DNA from: Neomoorella stamsii
GTDB lineage: Bacteria; Bacillota; DSM-521; Neomoorellales; Neomoorellaceae
Reading direction: 5' to 3'
Assembly (NCBI RefSeq): GCF_002995805.1
Contig: NZ_PVXL01000031.1
Coordinates: 1 to 64,000, forward strand
Length of the DNA stretch: 64,000 nt
Positions within the stretch are counted from its first letter, which is position 1. The number at the start of each line of letters is the position of its first letter. The translations under genes were made by a program, and so were the position numbers. Positions 1-9,998 of this stretch are shown here, piece by piece. Below the pieces are notes generated by a model, which made no database searches, was not told the origin of the DNA, and worked only from the letters and a program-made list of their open reading frames with translations.

Positions 1-135
1 TTATAGACCGGGGCAGCTCCCGACGCATAAACGTCTTGTGGTAGCCAATCCACGCATATCAGGTTGAGCAACCGTCGATTAAGCCCAACCCACCTATTGC
101 CCCCTGCACCCTGGATGAGGGGTGGGAGAACAAAA
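1..135. ncRNA. possible structured RNA, unassigned
   Basis: No convincing reading frame lies here, but several short stems nest in a compact order. GACG pairs with CGTC, GTGG with CCAC and GGTTG with CAACC. These are enclosed by GGGGCA (about 10-15) pairing with TGCCCC (about 98-103), and are followed by a CACCC/GGGTG hairpin near 107-125. That order is typical of a folded RNA rather than of spacer. The strand is undecided. A 6S-like RNA was considered, but no diagnostic block could be confirmed and part of it may lie outside the window. Confidence 0.25.
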
Positions 136-150
136 CAAGAAAAATAAAGC

Positions 151-285
151 GCAATCCGCCCGGCAGCTTTTGCATTATAGGGCGGGTCGCTGCGCCAGTC
201 AAGGGTAAAGCCTGCGGCCCGCTACGCGGCCCTTGACAGGCTTGCTCCCCGCCCAGGATTGGGCTGCCAGAGCCGGGCGGAAAGG
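151..285. repeat. imperfect palindromic element upstream of zwf
   Basis: Nested inverted repeats cover about 130 bases: TCCGCCCGGC (155-164) with GCCGGGCGGA (272-281), a GGGCGGG arm (180-186) with CCCGCCC (248-254), and GTCAAGGG (198-205) with CCCTTGAC (230-237). The GC-rich centre could form a further stem. There is no U-tract for a simple terminator and no plausible gene. It resembles a dispersed palindromic repeat; whether it is repeated elsewhere in the genome cannot be seen here. The stretch 286-437 holds the zwf leader, with no promoter I can defend. Confidence 0.5.
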
Positions 286-437
286 GTTAAAATCCTTAGA
301 CGTCCAACTTTGATTGCTGCCTTAAGCAGTGGGTGGATATTTCTGTCCCTAAAACAGGTTTCGCAAAAAAGTTTCGGAGGGGCTTGACAAGGCCCTTCCA
401 TATCAGGAGGGAAGATGGGTAGAAAGGCGGGTAGGAT

Positions 438-1952
<1,515 letters not shown>

Positions 1953-1982
1953 CTAGAAATAAATGAATGGACTGGTGAAAGC

Positions 1983-2600
1983 TTGCGTATCTACGACATA
2001 TCCATGCCCATATACCACGGCATGCCGGTCTACAAAAACAGGGCGGAGAAGCAGCCGCAAACGGAAATCACCCGCGACTATGAAAACGGCGTGCGGGAAA
2101 CGCGCTGGCTCCTGGATACCCACACCGGGACCCATATCGATGCCCCCGCCCATGTGATCCCTGGGGGGGCCACCACCGCCGACCTCGACCTGTCGCTTTT
2201 AATCGGATCCTGCCGGGTGCTGGACCTGACGACAGTCAACGACCGCATTACAGCCAGGGACCTGGAGGGCCAGCCCGTCTGGTCCGGCGACTTTATTCTC
2301 CTGAAAACTAAAAACTCCTGGGCTGCCGGAAATGAAGCCGGCTTTATCTACCTGGAAGCCGGGGCCGCCTCCTATCTGGTTCAAAAAGGGGTCCGTGGCG
2401 TCGGCCTGGATGCCCTGGGGGTGGAGCGGGACCAGCCCGGTTACCCGACCCATCGGACCTTGCTAGAAAATGGGATTGTTATCATTGAAGGCTTGCGGTT
2501 AAAGGGGGTTCCCCCGGGGGTTTACCACATACTGGCCCTTCCCCTCCCCATCCTGGGGGCTGAAGCGGCACCGGCCCGGGTAGTACTGCTGGAAAGGTAG
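1983..2600 (+). CDS. cyclase family protein (kynurenine formamidase-like)
   Basis: This 205-residue protein belongs to the metal-dependent hydrolase family that includes kynurenine formamidase and bacterial polyketide-type cyclases. The signature HTGTHIDAPAH occupies residues 47-57, and its His and Asp residues bind the metal in characterised members. The start taken is TTG at 1983, with only a weak ribosome site. It follows zwf closely. No tryptophan-degradation genes are nearby, so the substrate is open; formamidase, isatin hydrolase-like and cyclase activities all occur in the family. Confidence 0.8.
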   Translation: MRIYDISMPIYHGMPVYKNRAEKQPQTEITRDYENGVRETRWLLDTHTGTHIDAPAHVIPGGATTADLDLSLLIGSCRVLDLTTVNDRITARDLEGQPVWSGDFILLKTKNSWAAGNEAGFIYLEAGAASYLVQKGVRGVGLDALGVERDQPGYPTHRTLLENGIVIIEGLRLKGVPPGVYHILALPLPILGAEAAPARVVLLER

Positions 2601-2702
2601 AAAAGCACTTTGATCCCTGCCCCAATTATGACGTATATATCCCGGAATAGCTTGGCAGCACCCTGCCGATACTAAAAGGAAAAGTAAAGGCGGGGTGTTT
2701 TT

Positions 2703-4427
2703 ATGGAGCGGCAAATTTTACGGGTGAATCTAAGCGACGGCAGCATCCGCCAGGAGGATATACCGGCAAAGGTATGCCGTGACTTTATCGGCGGCCGGCC
2801 CCTGGCGGCCAGATATCTTTATGGCGAATTGGCCGCGGGAGTAGAACCCTTAAGCCCGGAGAATATTTTAATCTTTAGCGCCGGTCCCCTGGCCGGCAGC
2901 GGGGCCAGGGGGGTTAACCGCTGGCTGGCGGTGACCAAAAGCCCTTTAAGCGGGGGCTTTATCCGTTCCGTTGGCGGCAGCGACTTCGGTGCCTGGCTCC
3001 ACGGCGCCGGGTACGAAATACTCTTTTTAACCGGCCAGGCCGCCGAGCCAGTTTACCTCTACCTGGGGCCCCGGGGCCGGGTAGAACTGCGGCCGGCAAA
3101 TGACCTCTGGGGCCAGGGGACGCAGGCTACCCAGGCCGAACTGCGCCGGCGCCATGGCCGGGAGGCGCGGGTGGCCTGCATCGGCCCGGCGGGGGAAAAC
3201 CTGGTGCGCTATGCCAGCATAGTGAGCAACCACAGTACGGCCGCTCGCGGCGGGGTGGGTACCGTCATGGGAGCAAAAAAACTTAAAGCCATTGTCGTAG
3301 ACACCGAAACGGATATACCTGCAGCTAATAGAGAGCTCTGGTCCCGGCTGCTGGAGCGACAGCGGGAATTGATTGACCGCCGGGATCACCGGGCACCTTT
3401 GCCGGGGGCTATAAAGGGCGCCATTTTACCTACCCGCAATTTCCAGGGCGCCTGGCAGGCGGACGTTGATACGGTTCACCAGCCTCACCTTCTGGAGCGA
3501 GGAGGACCGGAGTTCCAGACCTGCTGGGCCCTGGGAGCCAACCCGGGTCATTTCGAACCGGACTTGGTGGCGGCAGCCAACGAACGCTGCAACGACCTGG
3601 GCCTGGACACGGTTTCCACCGGGGGCAGTATTGCCTTTGCCTATGAATTGCAGCAGCGGGGTTTACTTAAAGCTGAGGGTCTTGACCTGGGCTGGGAACG
3701 GCCGGAAACCACCCTGGAATTAATCCGCATGATCGCCTACCGGATGGGGCTCGGTGAGCTCCTGGCTGAAGGAGTACGCCGAGTGGCAGAGTATATCGAT
3801 TCCGGCACGGCTGAATACGCCATGACCATTAAAGGGATTGAGATGCCGGGTTATGACCCGCGAGTGCGCCCCCTTCATGGCCTGGGGATGGTCGTTTCGG
3901 CCCTGGGGGGCAGCTACTGCTACGGCAAGGCCCTGCATGCCGGGCTTTTTGCTGCAGACCGACAGGGGGAGGACCTGGCGGACCAGGTCAGCCGCATCCA
4001 GGAGACGATAGTAGCCCTGGAAACAGGTATCGGCTGTCTCTTTGCCTACCTGGGCGGCTGGCTGCCCCTGGAACTGATGACTGAAATGTTGACGGCCTTT
4101 ACCGGTACGGAACTGGCCCTGGAGGACCTCCACATGGCCGCCGAGCGCAGCCTGGCCCTGGAGCGGGCCTTCAACCTGCGGGAGGGCCTGGGCCGGGAAG
4201 CCGACACCCTGCCGGAGCGTTTCCTGCGAGAAGGGATTGCAGACGGGGGTATTAAAGCCGGGCCCTTTACGAGGTTACCGGAGCTGGTGCAGGCCTATTA
4301 CCACCGCCGCGGTTGGGACGAGGAGGGCCGGCCCACACCGGCCACCCTGGACCGCCTGGGCCTGGAACTGGTGCGCCTGGATCAGCCCCGGGACTTCAAG
4401 GTCGCCTTCAGCCGGGAGTTGATTTAA
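2703..4427 (+). CDS. aldehyde ferredoxin oxidoreductase family protein, altered Fe-S motif
   Basis: Cytoplasmic tungsten- or molybdenum-pterin enzyme family that oxidises aldehydes or reduces acids with ferredoxin. The 574-residue length is normal, and the N-terminal domain (about 1-205) and the helical domains with the ERCNDLGLDTVSTGG block (about 295-308) are well preserved. The iron-sulfur motif, usually Cys-x2-Cys-x3-Cys, reads CWALGANP from residue 274: only C274 remains, with Leu277 and Pro281 in the other ligand positions. The distant C-terminal Cys (C445, in IGC) is kept. So the family is clear, but a normal [4Fe-4S] cluster looks doubtful. No small ferredoxin subunit or MoaD-like gene is adjacent. 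Confidence 0.85.
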   Translation: MERQILRVNLSDGSIRQEDIPAKVCRDFIGGRPLAARYLYGELAAGVEPLSPENILIFSAGPLAGSGARGVNRWLAVTKSPLSGGFIRSVGGSDFGAWLHGAGYEILFLTGQAAEPVYLYLGPRGRVELRPANDLWGQGTQATQAELRRRHGREARVACIGPAGENLVRYASIVSNHSTAARGGVGTVMGAKKLKAIVVDTETDIPAANRELWSRLLERQRELIDRRDHRAPLPGAIKGAILPTRNFQGAWQADVDTVHQPHLLERGGPEFQTCWALGANPGHFEPDLVAAANERCNDLGLDTVSTGGSIAFAYELQQRGLLKAEGLDLGWERPETTLELIRMIAYRMGLGELLAEGVRRVAEYIDSGTAEYAMTIKGIEMPGYDPRVRPLHGLGMVVSALGGSYCYGKALHAGLFAADRQGEDLADQVSRIQETIVALETGIGCLFAYLGGWLPLELMTEMLTAFTGTELALEDLHMAAERSLALERAFNLREGLGREADTLPERFLREGIADGGIKAGPFTRLPELVQAYYHRRGWDEEGRPTPATLDRLGLELVRLDQPRDFKVAFSRELI

Positions 4428-4431
4428 AAAC

Positions 4432-4463
4432 AACTAAGGGGGCAACCACGTGCCCCCTTAGTT
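4432..4463 (+). terminator. intrinsic terminator after the AOR-family gene
   Basis: Thirteen-base perfect arms (AACTAAGGGGGCA and its complement) with a short loop lie just after the AOR stop codon. They overlap the last codons of the converging hicA-like gene, and could terminate transcription from both sides. Confidence 0.7.
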
Positions 4464-4703
4464 ATTAAAAAGGTCTTTTACCAACACTTCCTTGCTGATC
4501 TTTAGATGTTTTGCAACATCAATTAGTATGCCATTAAGAGTACCTACTCTTAATGGATTATGGCGGGGAATGGTGATATGATGTTCACCGTTAAACATAG
4601 TGGTGAGACGTAGATGGCTACCAGTCTGCCGCGTTATCTGATAACCGAACTTGGCGAGTAACCTGGCCAGTTCTTCCCCGCTTATGTCCCTCGGGATTTT
4701 CAT
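4458..4703 (-). CDS. hicA: HicA-like mRNA interferase toxin
   Basis: This 81-residue protein has the double-stranded RNA-binding-like HicA fold. The conserved TGSH segment holds the family's catalytic His at about residue 30, followed by a basic beta-strand region and IPRHNPLRVGTLNGIL. HicA toxins cleave mRNA and are neutralised by a HicB partner. It lies downstream of the HicB-like gene with a four-base ATGA overlap, a typical translational coupling. The order here is antitoxin first. The 3' end shares a terminator with the AOR gene. Confidence 0.85.
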   Translation of the reverse strand: MKIPRDISGEELARLLAKFGYQITRQTGSHLRLTTMFNGEHHITIPRHNPLRVGTLNGILIDVAKHLKISKEVLVKDLFNN

Positions 4704-4909
4704 ACGGCGATTACTTCATCCTTTACAAAATGGAGGCGAATCACCCGCGGTAAATCCTTTTCTTCAAAATGGCAGCGAACTGCATCGCGAACAGAATCCT
4801 TAAGTTCTTCCACTGATTTACCCTCTGTAAAAATGGAATAACCGAGAGCACGAGCTTCGTAACCGCCTTCAGGAGACTCTTCGACAAGGAAGAGAATTTC
4901 TTGATCCAA
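4700..4909 (-). CDS. hicB: HicB-like antitoxin
   Basis: A 69-residue partial RNase H-like HicB domain with the usual pattern of an acidic N-terminal strand, a GGYEARALGYSIFTEGKS segment and a helix with paired acidic residues. It is expected to bind and inhibit the adjacent HicA. It lacks an obvious C-terminal DNA-binding helix, so autoregulation may be absent or need another factor; short HicB forms of this kind are common. The start is TTG at 4909, preceded by GGGGAGG. Confidence 0.8.
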   Translation of the reverse strand: MDQEILFLVEESPEGGYEARALGYSIFTEGKSVEELKDSVRDAVRCHFEEKDLPRVIRLHFVKDEVIAV

Positions 4910-5150
4910 GTTGATGCATACCTCCCCATTTAAGCAAAATTTAAATCAGCTCCGGGTCGAAAAACAACTTTCTACTTAATATTTTATCACTCTCGAGCTT
5001 TTAGCAAAAGCAGTATCTCATTCCATGGTAACCATCTAGGTAAAAATTATCTACTTTTCCTTCCCACCTTTCGCAAGGCGGGTTGCTTATAAAGTTGGCC
5101 CAACAGATAGCCGGCCCCAGCTCAATACCAGGCCGGCTGTTTTTGTATCT

Positions 5151-5178
5151 GGTGCAAAAGCGCACCACCTGTTATAAT
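5151..5178 (+). promoter_or_regulatory. promoter of activator 1 with a GGTGC-N6-GCACC operator
   Basis: A TATAAT -10 box lies at 5173-5178. The palindrome GGTGC-AAAAGC-GCACC occupies 5151-5166, exactly over the expected -35 region, where no good -35 hexamer is seen. The same palindrome occurs at the far end of the gene. Placement over the -35 suggests the activator represses its own promoter. The remainder of the non-coding stretch 4910-5248 shows a GCCGGCC/GGCCGGC hairpin near 5110-5138 followed by a T-run, possibly a terminator, and nothing else clear. Confidence 0.6.
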
Positions 5179-5248
5179 AGGGATTGGTCTCTTGACGTAG
5201 AAAGTAGTACGGGGCCTATCCCTAAATTTTTAAGGGCTGGTGTATCTC

Positions 5249-7345
5249 ATGCAGGTCAAGCAGGTCATGCTCAACAACCCGGAGACGTTATACTACTGGC
5301 AGACCCTGGCCGATGCCGTGGCCGTCTACCAGCGGCAGCAGGTCAACTGCGCTCCGGTCCTGGACGCCGACGGCGAAGTGGTGGGCATTATTACCGTCTT
5401 TCGCCTCCTGGAAGCCCTGCAGCAGGGGGCTACCATGGCTACGCCTATTGAAGAGGTCATGGATAGGAAACTGGTCTGCATCGATGAGGATACAGGTTTT
5501 GAGCAGGTGGCCAATTTACCCATTGATCGCCTCATTGTTTTAAACAAAGAGCGGCGCTTGAGCGGCGTCCTGACCAGGATTGGCCTGATCAATAAGGTGC
5601 ACGGGGCCCTTGAAAAGGCGGAACGCGAGCTAGCGGCAGTACTGGAGGCGGTACCAAACGGTATCATTGCCGTCGACCGGGAAGGGAAAATATGCCACAT
5701 CAACCCGGCGGCTGCCCGGCTCCTCGACCTGCCGGTGGCAGCAGCCCTGGAGCAGCCGGCGGCCACCGTCCTGGCGGCGTCTGGTTTAAGCCAATTTCTT
5801 ACCAAAGCAGCCGGTGACCAGTTTCATAAGGCGCGTGCAGGAGATAGAACCCTGGCCATCCGGCGCAGTTCCATTACCAGGGAGGGCCATGAGCAGGGAG
5901 TTGTCCTGGTCCTGCAGGATATTTCCGAACTGGAGGCCATCTCCAGCGAGCTGCAGGTGGTTAAGTCTTTAAACCGGCAGCTCAAGAGCGTTATTGAGGC
6001 ATGCTACGACGGCATGGTGGTTATTGACAGCCAGGGCGTTGTCCTGGGGGTGAACGAAGCCTACGGCCGCATTATGGCGCCGGGCGCTAAGCCGCTCCTA
6101 GTGGGCCACAAGCTACAGCCGGATGCCACCCTGGCAGAAGGTCAACTCCACCAGCTTTGCTGCCTGGTCCGGGACAGCCGCAAGGCGGTGACCGTCATGT
6201 ACCAAACGCCGGCGGGCCGGGAAGCCATACTAACTGGTAGTCCCATCCTCAACGAAGAGGGGACCGTTTCCCAGGTGGTCATCAGCATCCGCGATATGAC
6301 GGAACTGCGCCATCTCAAAGAAGAGGCCCAGCGAGCGGCAGCTGAAATCCAGGCCCTGCGAGCCCGGCACCTGGCGGCTCCCGAGGTGATCCGCCAGAGC
6401 CCGGCCATGCAACGGGTGGTGGACCAGGCCTTAAGGGTGGCGGCCGTCGATTCTACCGTCCTGATTACCGGGGAATCTGGTGTCGGTAAGGAAGTAATCG
6501 CCAGGCTGATTCACCGGCACAGCAGGCGCTGTAACGGTCCCTTTATGGAAATTAATTGCGGTGCCATCCCGGAAAACCTGCTCGAATCAGAACTCTTCGG
6601 TTATGAGAAGGGGGCCTTTACCGGGGCCAGTAAAGAAGGAAAAATTGGTCTCCTGGAGGTGGCCGATAACGGCACCCTCTTCCTGGATGAAATAGGCGAC
6701 CTGCCCCTTGGATTGCAGGTCAAGTTGTTGCGTTTTCTCCAGGAGCAGGAGATTTATCGCCTTGGCGGTCGCCATGCCATTAAGCTCAATGTCCGCGTCC
6801 TGGCTGCGACCAACAAGGACCTGGCCCGGATGGTCCGGGAAAAGACTTTTCGCGAAGACCTCTATTACCGTTTAAATGTAGTGCCTATAAGGATTCCGCC
6901 TTTGCGGGAGCGGCGGGAAGATATCCTGCCCCTGGCCAGGCACTTCCTGGAAGGGTTTAATAATAAATACGGTACGGCTAAACGCCTGTCCTTCGCTGCC
7001 TGCAAGGTGTTGGAGGCTTATTCCTGGCCTGGGAATGTCCGGGAACTCCAGAATGCCATGGAACGCGTTGTCATTATGGGCGAAGGAGACTTAATCCAGC
7101 CGGAACACCTGCCCCTTGAATTCCAAGGGGAACGACAAGAGGCCGGTAAAACCCTGGTCCTCAGGGAGCTTTTACCCCTCCGGGAGGCCAGGGAACAGGT
7201 GGAACGGCAATTAATTACCATGGCCCTGGGACAGTATGGCAGCCTGCGCCAGGCCGCCCGGGCCCTGGGGGTATCCCATTCAACTTTATTGCGCAAGGCC
7301 CAGTCCTACGAGCTTGTGGTGCAAAATTGCACCGAAGCGGTCTGA
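5249..7345 (+). CDS. sigma-54-dependent activator 1 (CBS-CBS-PAS-PAS-AAA-Fis)
   Basis: A 698-residue enhancer-binding protein. The N-terminal CBS pair (about 1-115) usually binds adenosyl nucleotides. Two PAS domains follow (about 130-220 and 245-350), then the AAA+ core with Walker A GESGVGKE and the sigma-54 contact loop GAFTGA, and a C-terminal Fis-type helix-turn-helix ending in [13 protein letters not shown]. It activates sigma-54 polymerase, most likely at the promoter 7501-7516. Start: ATG at 5249 matches its paralogue at 9999; an in-frame GTG at 5240 sits nearer to AAGGG and is possible. The last codons contain predicted binding sites for the protein itself or its paralogue. The ligand is unknown. 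Confidence 0.9.
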   Translation: MQVKQVMLNNPETLYYWQTLADAVAVYQRQQVNCAPVLDADGEVVGIITVFRLLEALQQGATMATPIEEVMDRKLVCIDEDTGFEQVANLPIDRLIVLNKERRLSGVLTRIGLINKVHGALEKAERELAAVLEAVPNGIIAVDREGKICHINPAAARLLDLPVAAALEQPAATVLAASGLSQFLTKAAGDQFHKARAGDRTLAIRRSSITREGHEQGVVLVLQDISELEAISSELQVVKSLNRQLKSVIEACYDGMVVIDSQGVVLGVNEAYGRIMAPGAKPLLVGHKLQPDATLAEGQLHQLCCLVRDSRKAVTVMYQTPAGREAILTGSPILNEEGTVSQVVISIRDMTELRHLKEEAQRAAAEIQALRARHLAAPEVIRQSPAMQRVVDQALRVAAVDSTVLITGESGVGKEVIARLIHRHSRRCNGPFMEINCGAIPENLLESELFGYEKGAFTGASKEGKIGLLEVADNGTLFLDEIGDLPLGLQVKLLRFLQEQEIYRLGGRHAIKLNVRVLAATNKDLARMVREKTFREDLYYRLNVVPIRIPPLRERREDILPLARHFLEGFNNKYGTAKRLSFAACKVLEAYSWPGNVRELQNAMERVVIMGEGDLIQPEHLPLEFQGERQEAGKTLVLRELLPLREAREQVERQLITMALGQYGSLRQAARALGVSHSTLLRKAQSYELVVQNCTEAV
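7318..7333 (+). promoter_or_regulatory. putative enhancer site 1 (GGTGC-N6-GCACC), inside activator 1
   Basis: Perfect five-base arms (seven counting the inner pairs) with a six-base centre, within the last codons of the activator gene. It lies about 170 bases upstream of the sigma-54 promoter, a normal distance for an enhancer. It has the same arms and spacing as sites at 5151, 12056 and 12134. Confidence 0.6.
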
Positions 7346-7354
7346 AACTGCACC
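7339..7354 (+). promoter_or_regulatory. putative enhancer site 2, spanning the stop codon of activator 1
   Basis: GGTCT-N6-GCACC, begun 21 bases after site 1 (two helical turns) and overlapping the TGA stop codon at 7343-7345. It has one degenerate arm, which recurs in inverted orientation at 7419. Confidence 0.5.
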
Positions 7355-7418
7355 GGATTAATTTACGGGGTTAAATTATAATGTGACCACATGAACAAAG
7401 TAAATAACCGAGATTACT

Positions 7419-7434
7419 GGTGCACAAACAGACC
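7419..7434 (+). promoter_or_regulatory. putative enhancer site 3
   Basis: GGTGC-N6-AGACC, the inverted form of site 2. It lies about 66 bases upstream of the -24 element of the sigma-54 promoter. Confidence 0.45.
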
Positions 7435-7500
7435 AGAAAAGGTTCTTTTTTTATCCCATCCCCTTGTAGCCGGAGATGGTGCAAGGGGATTTATATACCC

Positions 7501-7516
7501 TGGCATGATTTTTGCA
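7501..7516 (+). promoter_or_regulatory. sigma-54 promoter of the OsmC/symporter unit
   Basis: TGGCATG-ATTT-TTGCA gives the invariant GG and GC at -24/-12 with correct spacing. It lies 55 bases before the OsmC-like start. A nine-base hairpin (ATCCCCTTG with CAAGGGGAT) lies just upstream. Confidence 0.85.
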
Positions 7517-7571
7517 ACCTACAAAATAAGTGATAGCGGTAACAAGAATAACCCAGAGGAGGATGATTTCG

Positions 7572-8030
7572 ATGGCAAAAGTCACAGTCAACTGGGCAGG
7601 TAAGATGCAGTTTGTGGGGGATGACGGTGCCGGCCACCGGGTGGCCATGGACGCCAGCCCCATCTATGGTGGCGAGAACCAGGGTGCCCGGCCCATGGAA
7701 CTGATGCTTATGGCCCTGGGCGGTTGTACCGGTATCGAAGTTACCCACATCCTGCAAAAAATGCGGGTCAGTTATGATGACCTGACCATTACGGTTGAAG
7801 GCGAAAGGGCTGCCGACCATCCCAAAATTTTTACCCATATGCGGGTAGTTTATCATTTCCAGGGGGCCAATATCCCGCCGGACAAGGTGGCCCACGCCAT
7901 CAAGCTGGCTGACGAGGTGTACTGTTCGGCAGCCAATATGATGAAGACAGCCGGTTCCATCGAGTATGCTTTTAAAATTAACGGCCAGGAGTATCCTTAC
8001 CCCTTCTTAAAAGAAGCCAGCGGTAGTTAA
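7572..8030 (+). CDS. OsmC/Ohr family protein
   Basis: A 152-residue OsmC-like protein, a family that reduces organic or fatty-acid hydroperoxides with two redox cysteines. Both are present: one in LGGCTGIE and one in VYCSAANM. The start is the ATG at 7572, preceded by AGAGGAGG; it falls after the sigma-54 promoter, whereas upstream in-frame starts do not fit. It is the first gene of a sigma-54 unit with a sodium:solute symporter. That pairing is unusual for a peroxide-stress protein, and some OsmC relatives have no peroxidase role, so the physiological task is uncertain. Confidence 0.85.
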   Translation: MAKVTVNWAGKMQFVGDDGAGHRVAMDASPIYGGENQGARPMELMLMALGGCTGIEVTHILQKMRVSYDDLTITVEGERAADHPKIFTHMRVVYHFQGANIPPDKVAHAIKLADEVYCSAANMMKTAGSIEYAFKINGQEYPYPFLKEASGS

Positions 8031-8100
8031 AAGTGGATATCGGGGAAGGCATTCACTAGAGAGAATTAAATCTTAACAAGGCTACAGGGGGGAACTGTGA

Positions 8101-9747
8101 GTGAATACCTACGCTTTTTGGATCTTATTTATGGCTGTCATTTACACAGTCGCTCTGATTGTTGCCGGCAACGTAGCCAGAAGCCGGGCCGCCCGCGGTG
8201 AGGACTTCTGGGTGGGCGGCCGTAAGTTCAAGCCCTGGATGGTGGCTGTTTGTATAACCGGGCTTTTTTCCGGTTCCTCGTATATCGCCATCCTGGAACT
8301 GGCCTATACCACGGGCATCTCTGCCGGCTGGTATGGCGTGGCGGAATTAATCCATGTGATAATTATTGCCTTATTTTTTGTTATACCCTTCCGCAAACGC
8401 CTGGTAGTGACCGTATCCGGGTTGATCGGTGAACGCTACGGGCGCACGGCCAAGGCCATCGCCGGCGCTGTCACGGCCTTTACCTTTCCCATGTACGCTA
8501 CCGCCAATGCCCTGGCCTTTGCCGCTGCCATGAGCGCCTTTACAGGGATGTCGTTATCTACCTGGGTAATCTTCAGCGCCCTGCTCCTGCTAATTTACCT
8601 GCAGGCTGGCGGCATGTGGTCGGTGGTCTTTACCCAGACGGCCAATACCGTGGCCTTTACCTTGATGTTTATAATCGGTCTGGTAGCCTTTTTCCTTAAA
8701 CCCGGCTTCGCCGGCCTGGCCCAGCTGGCGGTGACCAAACCGGCCATGTACGGCCTGACTACCGTTGGCCTGCAGACAATCCTCGCCTGGTTCGGCACCT
8801 TCCTGGTCAACGTCTTTCTGGCCCAGGCGGCCTTCCAGATGGCCCTCTCCTGCCGCACGCCGGAAGAAGGACAAAAGGGTCTCCTCTGGGCAGCAGGATT
8901 TAACATTGTTTTTATCGTCCTAGGCGTTCTTTTTGGCATGGCAGCGGCGGTGGTAGCCCCCGGCGTCGGCCGTGGCCTGGTAGCCGTACCCAGATACCTG
9001 GCCCAGGTTTTACCGGCACCCCTGGTGGGCATCTTCTTCATGGGTATCTGGGCCTGCGCTCTGGGGTGGGGGGCTCCCTGCCAGTTCTCCGGGGCCACCA
9101 GCCTGGGACGGGACGTAGTTTCGTCCCTGAATCCTGAAGTTACCGATAAGCAGATGGTTGCCTACACCAAATGGTCCCTGGTAATTTTAACCGGCTTAAT
9201 GATTATCTTTGGCTTCCTGCGCACGGAACAGGCCGCCTGGTGGAATGTCCTGGCCTGGACGGCCCGCAATGGGGCCACTTTTGCTCCCGTCATCGGGGTG
9301 CTCTTCTGGCCGCTGGCTACCAGAAAGGCAGCTGTAAGCGCCCTGGTCGCCGGGTTTGTTTCTGGTATAACCTGGTATCACCTGGGCGGCTGGCACCCGG
9401 CGAAGTTTTACCTGAACATCCACCCGGTGTGGATTGGTATGATCTTTAACGTCTCGGCTTTAACCCTGGTTACCTTGATTGAAAGGACTGGCAGCTATCG
9501 CTGGGCGATACCCGGGAAAGGAGCAGCCAGGAGTGTTGGTTTCGGGGCCATGGTTGCCGGCCTGGCATTAATCATCCTGGCTGTTAACCAGTTTACCTGG
9601 CTTTATGCTAAAGGCGTTTTTGGCATGGTCCTTTTTCTGATCTTTATTGCTGCCTTCTGCATGGTAATTGCCTTTACCGGAGAAGAAAGGGCAGAAAGTT
9701 TAACTGTAGCGGAGGCCAGGCCCCAGGCAGGCCCGGCGGGCAAATAG
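8101..9747 (+). CDS. sodium:solute symporter (SSS family) 1
   Basis: A 548-residue integral membrane transporter with about 13 hydrophobic segments and the family-typical N-terminus ending in EDFWVGGRKFKPWM, followed by GLFSGSSYIAI. It is expected to import an organic solute with sodium. It starts at GTG 8101 after an AGGGGGGA ribosome site, 70 bases after the OsmC-like gene. It is closely similar along its whole length to the symporter at 14908, including GWGAPCQFSGATSLGRD, so the two arose by duplication and probably move related compounds. The substrate cannot be read from sequence. Confidence 0.9.
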   Translation: MNTYAFWILFMAVIYTVALIVAGNVARSRAARGEDFWVGGRKFKPWMVAVCITGLFSGSSYIAILELAYTTGISAGWYGVAELIHVIIIALFFVIPFRKRLVVTVSGLIGERYGRTAKAIAGAVTAFTFPMYATANALAFAAAMSAFTGMSLSTWVIFSALLLLIYLQAGGMWSVVFTQTANTVAFTLMFIIGLVAFFLKPGFAGLAQLAVTKPAMYGLTTVGLQTILAWFGTFLVNVFLAQAAFQMALSCRTPEEGQKGLLWAAGFNIVFIVLGVLFGMAAAVVAPGVGRGLVAVPRYLAQVLPAPLVGIFFMGIWACALGWGAPCQFSGATSLGRDVVSSLNPEVTDKQMVAYTKWSLVILTGLMIIFGFLRTEQAAWWNVLAWTARNGATFAPVIGVLFWPLATRKAAVSALVAGFVSGITWYHLGGWHPAKFYLNIHPVWIGMIFNVSALTLVTLIERTGSYRWAIPGKGAARSVGFGAMVAGLALIILAVNQFTWLYAKGVFGMVLFLIFIAAFCMVIAFTGEERAESLTVAEARPQAGPAGK

Positions 9748-9771
9748 CATCCGGCAAGGTAGTAGTAAAAA

Positions 9772-9823
9772 GGGGAAGATTGGTTGCCCGGTCAGGTTTT
9801 TCAAGGGCTCGCCGATCTTCCCC
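9772..9823 (+). terminator. possible terminator after symporter 1
   Basis: GGGGAAGAT (9772-9780) pairs with ATCTTCCCC (9815-9823) around a long loop, followed by AAACTTTT. The long loop lowers confidence. The rest of 9748-9998 holds a small CGCAAAAGCG hairpin near 9839 and the promoter of the next gene. Confidence 0.4.
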
Positions 9824-9937
9824 AAACTTTTAGGAAATCGCAAAAGCGACTGCCAGGAGCCGCTTTTTACTGGGGGGCCAGGTGTAGTTATTGTCTGGGG
9901 AGAGGTCCAGAACAGTGAAAGCAGGAATACAGCTCAA

Positions 9938-9966
9938 TTGAATTTTATATATAGGGAATGTATAAT
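9938..9966 (+). promoter_or_regulatory. sigma-A-type promoter of activator 2
   Basis: TTGAAT (9938-9943), a 17-base spacer and TATAAT (9961-9966), 33 bases ahead of the start codon and followed by the AAGGGGGGA ribosome site. Unlike activator 1, no GGTGC palindrome overlaps it. Confidence 0.7.
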
Positions 9967-9998
9967 AAATTATATCGAAATATAAGGGGGGATAGGGG

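Noticed and set aside
1..135. 6S RNA assignment
   Set aside because: Stem order is suggestive, but no conserved block was certain, the strand is unclear and part may be outside the window.
373..437. TTGACA-like promoter for zwf near 384
   Set aside because: No -10 box occurs at an acceptable distance.
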